From positions 1 to 23,979 of IMG/VR virus record IMGVR_UViG_3300021961_007359: 23,979 bases of DNA; one strand, given 5' to 3'. A program made the position numbers and the translations under genes. Shown here piece after piece: positions 22,153-23,979 of this stretch. The DNA is from a virus. The notes under the pieces were generated by a model. That model did not search any database, was not told where the DNA came from, and worked only from the letters and a program-made list of their open reading frames with translations. Within the stretch, counting starts at the first letter, position 1. The number at the start of each line of letters is the position of its first letter.

Positions 22153-22480
22153 CCCTTCCATAATCATCAGATAATCTGACGATATCTTCTTCGTTACATA
22201 TTCCTCTTTGAACTTCTATGAAAACCAATCCTTCAGGACCAGCAGAAGCACGATGTACATGTTTTGGTGGTATATGGAACTTATCCCCTACAATACAATT
22301 TTTTTCATTTTTATCTACAGTAACAACACCTTTTCCTTCAACAATCATCCACTCTTCCCACCTGTTATTGTGATACTGAAGAGAAAATTGCTGATGTGGA
22401 TTTAAAATAATTCTTTTTACTTTATAGGTGTCTTCTTCCAAGAGAATTTCATACGTTCCCCAAGGTCTTTCGTATAACAT
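22148..22480 (-). CDS. cupin, mannose-6-phosphate isomerase type II-like (110 aa)
   Basis: A single cupin barrel with the pattern of the C-terminal isomerase domain of mannose-6-phosphate isomerase/mannose-1-phosphate guanylyltransferase proteins: RPWGTYEIL at 5-13, KVKRIILNPHQQFSLQYHNN at 20-39, WEEWMIVEGKG at 41-51, GDKFHIPPKHVHRASA at 65-80. His37, Glu43 and His74 or His76 are probable metal ligands. The reaction would be fructose-6-phosphate to mannose-6-phosphate, the first step to GDP-mannose, the substrate of the epimerase at 18237-19283. The guanylyltransferase half is missing. It stands outside the operon, between tRNA-Val and the late box at 22145. A sugar-binding or sensor role is the alternative. 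Confidence 0.82.
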   Translation of the reverse strand: MLYERPWGTYEILLEEDTYKVKRIILNPHQQFSLQYHNNRWEEWMIVEGKGVVTVDKNEKNCIVGDKFHIPPKHVHRASAGPEGLVFIEVQRGICNEEDIVRLSDDYGRA

Positions 22481-22510
22481 AAGAAGAATAACTCATCTTT
22501 CTATTTAGTA

Positions 22511-22582
22511 TGGGCGATGAGGGATTCGAACCCCCGACCCTCTCCGTGTAAAGGAGGTGCGCTACCACTGCGCTAATCGCCC
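22511..22582 (-). tRNA. tRNA-Val (TAC)
   Basis: Acceptor GGGCGAT/ATCGCCC, anticodon loop TTTACAC with anticodon TAC, T-arm CGGGG-TTCGAAT-CCCTC. The anticodon stem CCTCC/GGAGA has a C-A mismatch at the 27-43 pair, unusual but tolerable. Confidence 0.88.
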
Positions 22583-22586
22583 TAGG

Positions 22587-22658
22587 CTCCACAACCTGGA
22601 TTCGAACCAGGGACCAAGTGATTAACAGTCACCGACTCTACCGCTGAGCTATTGTGGA
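22587..22658 (-). tRNA. tRNA-Asn (GTT)
   Basis: Acceptor TCCACAA/TTGTGGA with discriminator G, anticodon stem GGTGA/TCACT, loop CTGTTAA with anticodon GTT, T-arm CCTGG-TTCGAAT-CCAGG. Only 4 bases separate it from tRNA-Val. Confidence 0.92.
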
Positions 22659-22835
22659 TTACAGGGGTTTAACACCCTGTTCCTTGCAAAGTTTAAAGTA
22701 GAGTTTATAATACCTCTGCTTCATCTCATCAAGGATTTTATTGTCCTCTTCAAAACCTAATCTCTTGGTGTGGGTGTAACACCCCTCAAGTTCTCCAATT
22801 AGTATTAAAACTTTTATCGGATTGATTGGGTCCAT
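22659..22835 (-). CDS. small protein of unknown function (58 aa)
   Basis: The open frame reaches back into tRNA-Gly, but the likely start is the ATG at 22835. The protein MDPINPIKVLILIGELEGCY has a short apolar stretch, then a basic helical tail (DEMKQRYYKLYFKLCKEQGVKPL). The stop touches tRNA-Asn, so it is cotranscribed with the tRNAs. The ribosome site is weak. No family recognised. Confidence 0.6.
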   Translation of the reverse strand: MDPINPIKVLILIGELEGCYTHTKRLGFEEDNKILDEMKQRYYKLYFKLCKEQGVKPL

Positions 22836-22852
22836 AACGAAAGAAGGACAAG

Positions 22853-22924
22853 AGCGGAGTATCGGAATCGAACCGACGACATCTAACTTGGAAGGATAGC
22901 GTTCTACCGCTGAACTAACTCCGC
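22853..22924 (-). tRNA. tRNA-Gly (TCC)
   Basis: Acceptor GCGGAGT/ACTCCGC, anticodon loop CTTCCAA with anticodon TCC, T-arm CGTCGG-TTCGATT-CCGA. The anticodon stem CTATC/GTTAG contains a T-T mismatch, a sign of drift away from the usual CTCGC-type stem. Confidence 0.88.
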
Positions 22925-22952
22925 AGTTGGAAAGATCAGTTGATCTCTCCAA

Positions 22953-23026
22953 AGCCACAAGTCGGACTTGAACCGACGACCTACGGTTTACAAAACCGTT
23001 GCTCTATCCAGCTGAGCTATGGTGGC
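22953..23026 (-). tRNA. tRNA-Thr (TGT)
   Basis: Acceptor GCCACCA, D-arm GCTC..GAGC, anticodon stem ACGGT/ACCGT, loop TTTGTAA with anticodon TGT, T-arm GTCGG-TTCAAGT-CCGAC; the acceptor 3' strand TTGTGGC leaves one mismatched pair near its base. Confidence 0.9.
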
Positions 23027-23030
23027 AAGG

Positions 23031-23103
23031 CGACTCAGGTTGGGGTCGAACCAACGACCGACTGCTTAGAAGGCAGTTGCTCTATCCACTGAGCTACTGA
23101 GTC
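23031..23103 (-). tRNA. tRNA-Arg (TCT)
   Basis: Acceptor GACTCAG/CTGAGTC with discriminator G, anticodon stem ACTGC/GCAGT, loop CTTCTAA with anticodon TCT, T-arm GTTGG-TTCGACC-CCAAC. It reads AGA, a codon favoured by AT-rich phages. A consensus promoter lies 8 bases upstream. Confidence 0.93.
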
Positions 23104-23111
23104 ATGAGACA

Positions 23112-23140
23112 ATCATACTAGATGTAGTGTTGATTGTCAA
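23112..23140 (-). promoter_or_regulatory. strong sigma70-type promoter for the tRNA cluster
   Basis: Minus strand: TTGACA (23135-23140, perfect), 17-base spacer, TATGAT (23112-23117). It lies in the gap between tRNA-Tyr and tRNA-Arg and can drive Arg, Thr, Gly, Asn and Val tRNAs. Confidence 0.85.
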
Positions 23141-23141
23141 G

Positions 23142-23223
23142 TGGGCAGAGTTGGATTTGAACCAACGTAGGCAGAGCCAGCGGATTTACAGTCCGCCTCC
23201 TTTAACCACTCGGACATCTACCC
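23142..23223 (-). tRNA. tRNA-Tyr (GTA)
   Basis: A class II tRNA: acceptor GGGTAGA/TCTGCCC with discriminator A, anticodon stem GCGGA/TCCGC, loop CTGTAAA with anticodon GTA, long variable arm (TGGCTCTGCCTA), T-arm GTTGG-TTCAAAT-CCAAC. Confidence 0.92.
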
Positions 23224-23233
23224 AATGAAAGGA

Positions 23234-23470
23234 TTAACTCCTTTCAAGATAATCATCATACTCTTGTTTAGAGATTTCGTCAATGCTTACAATTTCAAGA
23301 TCGTTTGATTCTGGTTCAATCCATTCCGCAAATTCTTCATAAATTGCATATGCATCATTAATATATCGATCATCGTAAAGTCTTCCATCAAGTTTTTCAT
23401 GAATGGTGTCAATTTTATCAATTGCCCACCCACGAACATGAGCAACAATGTCTTCAGTCTCCATAATCAT
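23234..23470 (-). CDS. small acidic protein of unknown function (78 aa)
   Basis: The frame is open upstream inside the endonuclease gene, but the true start is the ATG at 23470, 6 bases after AGAAAGGA; the ATG at 23464 is a second choice. The protein MIMETEDIVAHVRGWAIDKI has a conserved-looking first helix, then IYEEFAEWIEPESNDLEI and an acidic tail (SKQEYDDYLERS). It overlaps the GIY-YIG gene by 17 bases, yet has its own consensus promoter inside that gene. Its own last codons hold the promoter for tRNA-Tyr. Family unknown. Confidence 0.72.
   Translation of the reverse strand: MIMETEDIVAHVRGWAIDKIDTIHEKLDGRLYDDRYINDAYAIYEEFAEWIEPESNDLEIVSIDEISKQEYDDYLERS
23255..23283 (-). promoter_or_regulatory. 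sigma70-type promoter inside the end of a gene, for tRNA-Tyr
   Basis: Minus strand: TTGACG (23278-23283), 17-base spacer, TATGAT (23255-23260), within the last 17 codons of the gene at 23234-23470 and about 32 bases before tRNA-Tyr. Confidence 0.7.
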
Positions 23471-23897
23471 AGTAGTCCTTTCTGAAGTATCTTGAGAGGA
23501 TGTTGCTATTATAGTATCTTGGAGTTCCGTCGTCAAGGGACTCGGTGAGGACATTATTGGTGAAGAGTTGTCTTGTTTCTTCGTAGTTTGTTTTGCCAGC
23601 TGTTTTATGTAGAGACAAGATAGTTCGACTAAAATTTTGTCTCCCCACTCGTTCAATTTCTTCTTTAAGTTCTGGACAAGACCCATAATACTTTTTCCAA
23701 TCAGATTCCTTTTTTACTCTGCGTTTTTTTCCTGGCGGTTTTCGATGACTCCAAAAATACTTTCGCCCAATGTACGCTCGTCCGTTGGTGAGATTGGTAA
23801 TGAGATAAACAAAACCATAGTTGTCCCCAATATCATCACTGGTAAAAGCACTCTCATTGTACATCCAGGGATTTTCATAATCAATATCTATACTCAT
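23454..23897 (-). CDS. GIY-YIG family endonuclease, Seg-like (147 aa)
   Basis: A GIY-YIG nuclease domain begins at GFVYLITN (28-35) and AYIGRK (41-46); the family Arg and the Glu metal ligand fit R45 and the E106/E107 pair in NYEETRQ. A basic GKKRRVKKESDWKKYYGS stretch lies between. The protein ends soon after the domain, with no DNA-binding module, as in small Seg-like proteins common in T4-like cyanophages. It could be a free-standing homing endonuclease that cuts related phage genomes, or a domesticated repair nuclease. The ATG at 23897 is chosen over the TTG at 23900. A late box at 23924-23931 precedes it, and it overlaps the upstream gene by 17 bases. Confidence 0.85.
   Translation of the reverse strand: MSIDIDYENPWMYNESAFTSDDIGDNYGFVYLITNLTNGRAYIGRKYFWSHRKPPGKKRRVKKESDWKKYYGSCPELKEEIERVGRQNFSRTILSLHKTAGKTNYEETRQLFTNNVLTESLDDGTPRYYNSNILSRYFRKDYYDYGD
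23508..23536 (-). promoter_or_regulatory. strong sigma70-type promoter within the GIY-YIG gene
   Basis: Minus strand: TTGACG (23531-23536), 17-base spacer, TATAAT (23508-23513). It lies inside the endonuclease coding region, 38 bases before the ATG at 23470, and would express the gene at 23234-23470 and the tRNAs below independently. Confidence 0.8.
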
Positions 23898-23979
23898 CAA
23901 TCATATCAAGAACCTTGTTCAGATATTTATCAGCAAGATGAGAGATGCCCTGAGACCATCCTTCTTGATGTAATTCGTT
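23881..23979 (-). CDS. 3' end of an unknown gene (partial, 32 aa)
   Basis: The last 32 codons, ending SHLADKYLNKVLDMIDEYRY, are open to the window edge and stop at 23881-23883, overlapping the GIY-YIG start by 17 bases. It is a charged helical terminus with no recognisable motif. The late box of the next gene lies inside it. Confidence 0.6.
   Translation of the reverse strand, partial: NELHQEGWSQGISHLADKYLNKVLDMIDEYRY
23924..23931 (-). promoter_or_regulatory. T4-type late promoter box GATAAATA
   Basis: The minus strand reads GATAAATA (NATAAATA consensus), 27 bases before the ATG of the GIY-YIG gene and inside the coding end of the gene upstream. Same spacing as the box at 22145. Confidence 0.6.

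Noticed and set aside
22836-22958. N-terminal extension of the gene at 22659-22835
   Set aside because: It is the translated tRNA-Gly (D-V-V-G-S-I-P pattern). The ATG at 22835 is the sensible start.
20433-23223. Row of regularly spaced conserved elements as a CRISPR-like array
   Set aside because: The repeated GGTTCGAATCC-type blocks are T-arms of tRNA genes; spacing and cloverleafs fit tRNAs.

Overview
The window looks like part of the genome of a T4-like marine cyanophage (a cyanomyovirus of Synechococcus or Prochlorococcus). Four things point there: an AT-rich genome packed almost entirely on the minus strand; T4-type late promoters (NATAAATA) beside sigma70-like early promoters; a cluster of ten tRNA genes mixed with tiny conserved phage genes; and a Seg-like GIY-YIG endonuclease. 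No structural, replication or photosynthesis gene lies in the window, so the assignment rests on gene style and synteny rather than on a marker gene.

Layout, from high to low coordinates (the direction of transcription). Bases 23979-20165 hold the tRNA and small-gene region: the 3' end of an unknown gene, the GIY-YIG gene, an unknown 78-aa gene, tRNAs Tyr, Arg, Thr, Gly, Asn, Val, Ser, Pro, Ile and Met, a cupin of the mannose-6-phosphate isomerase type, a Phd/YefM-like antitoxin too short for routine ORF calling, and several hypothetical, membrane or zinc-binding microproteins. Sigma70-type promoters with exactly 17-base spacers recur here, several of them inside the ends of genes. Bases 20165-19359 hold three more small unknown genes and end in a terminator hairpin.

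Bases 19283-915 hold the main feature: twenty consecutive minus-strand genes in which every one of the nineteen junctions overlaps by 1 to 29 bases, most as ATGA. The genes make or transfer sugars: a plant-like GDP-mannose 3,5-epimerase, three other short-chain dehydrogenase/epimerase proteins, a UDP-glucose/GDP-mannose dehydrogenase, an iron-sulfur CDP-hexose 3-dehydratase (RfbH/E1 type), four GT11-like fucosyltransferase relatives, other glycosyltransferases (GT2, GT7-like, GT17, GT25, exostosin-like, DUF5672, DUF3431), a GH130-like propeller, a TPR-FkbM methyltransferase fusion, and an NAD synthetase that may supply cofactor. There is no flippase, polymerase or ABC exporter, so the product is more likely a short glycan put on phage particles or on host surface glycans than a full capsule or O-antigen.

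Bases 935-1 hold a combined early/late promoter, a small secreted outer-membrane-type protein with its own terminator, and the 5' part of a second protein of the same family.

All functions are read from motifs without any database search. The enzyme families with clear catalytic motifs are secure; the exact sugar substrates are inference.
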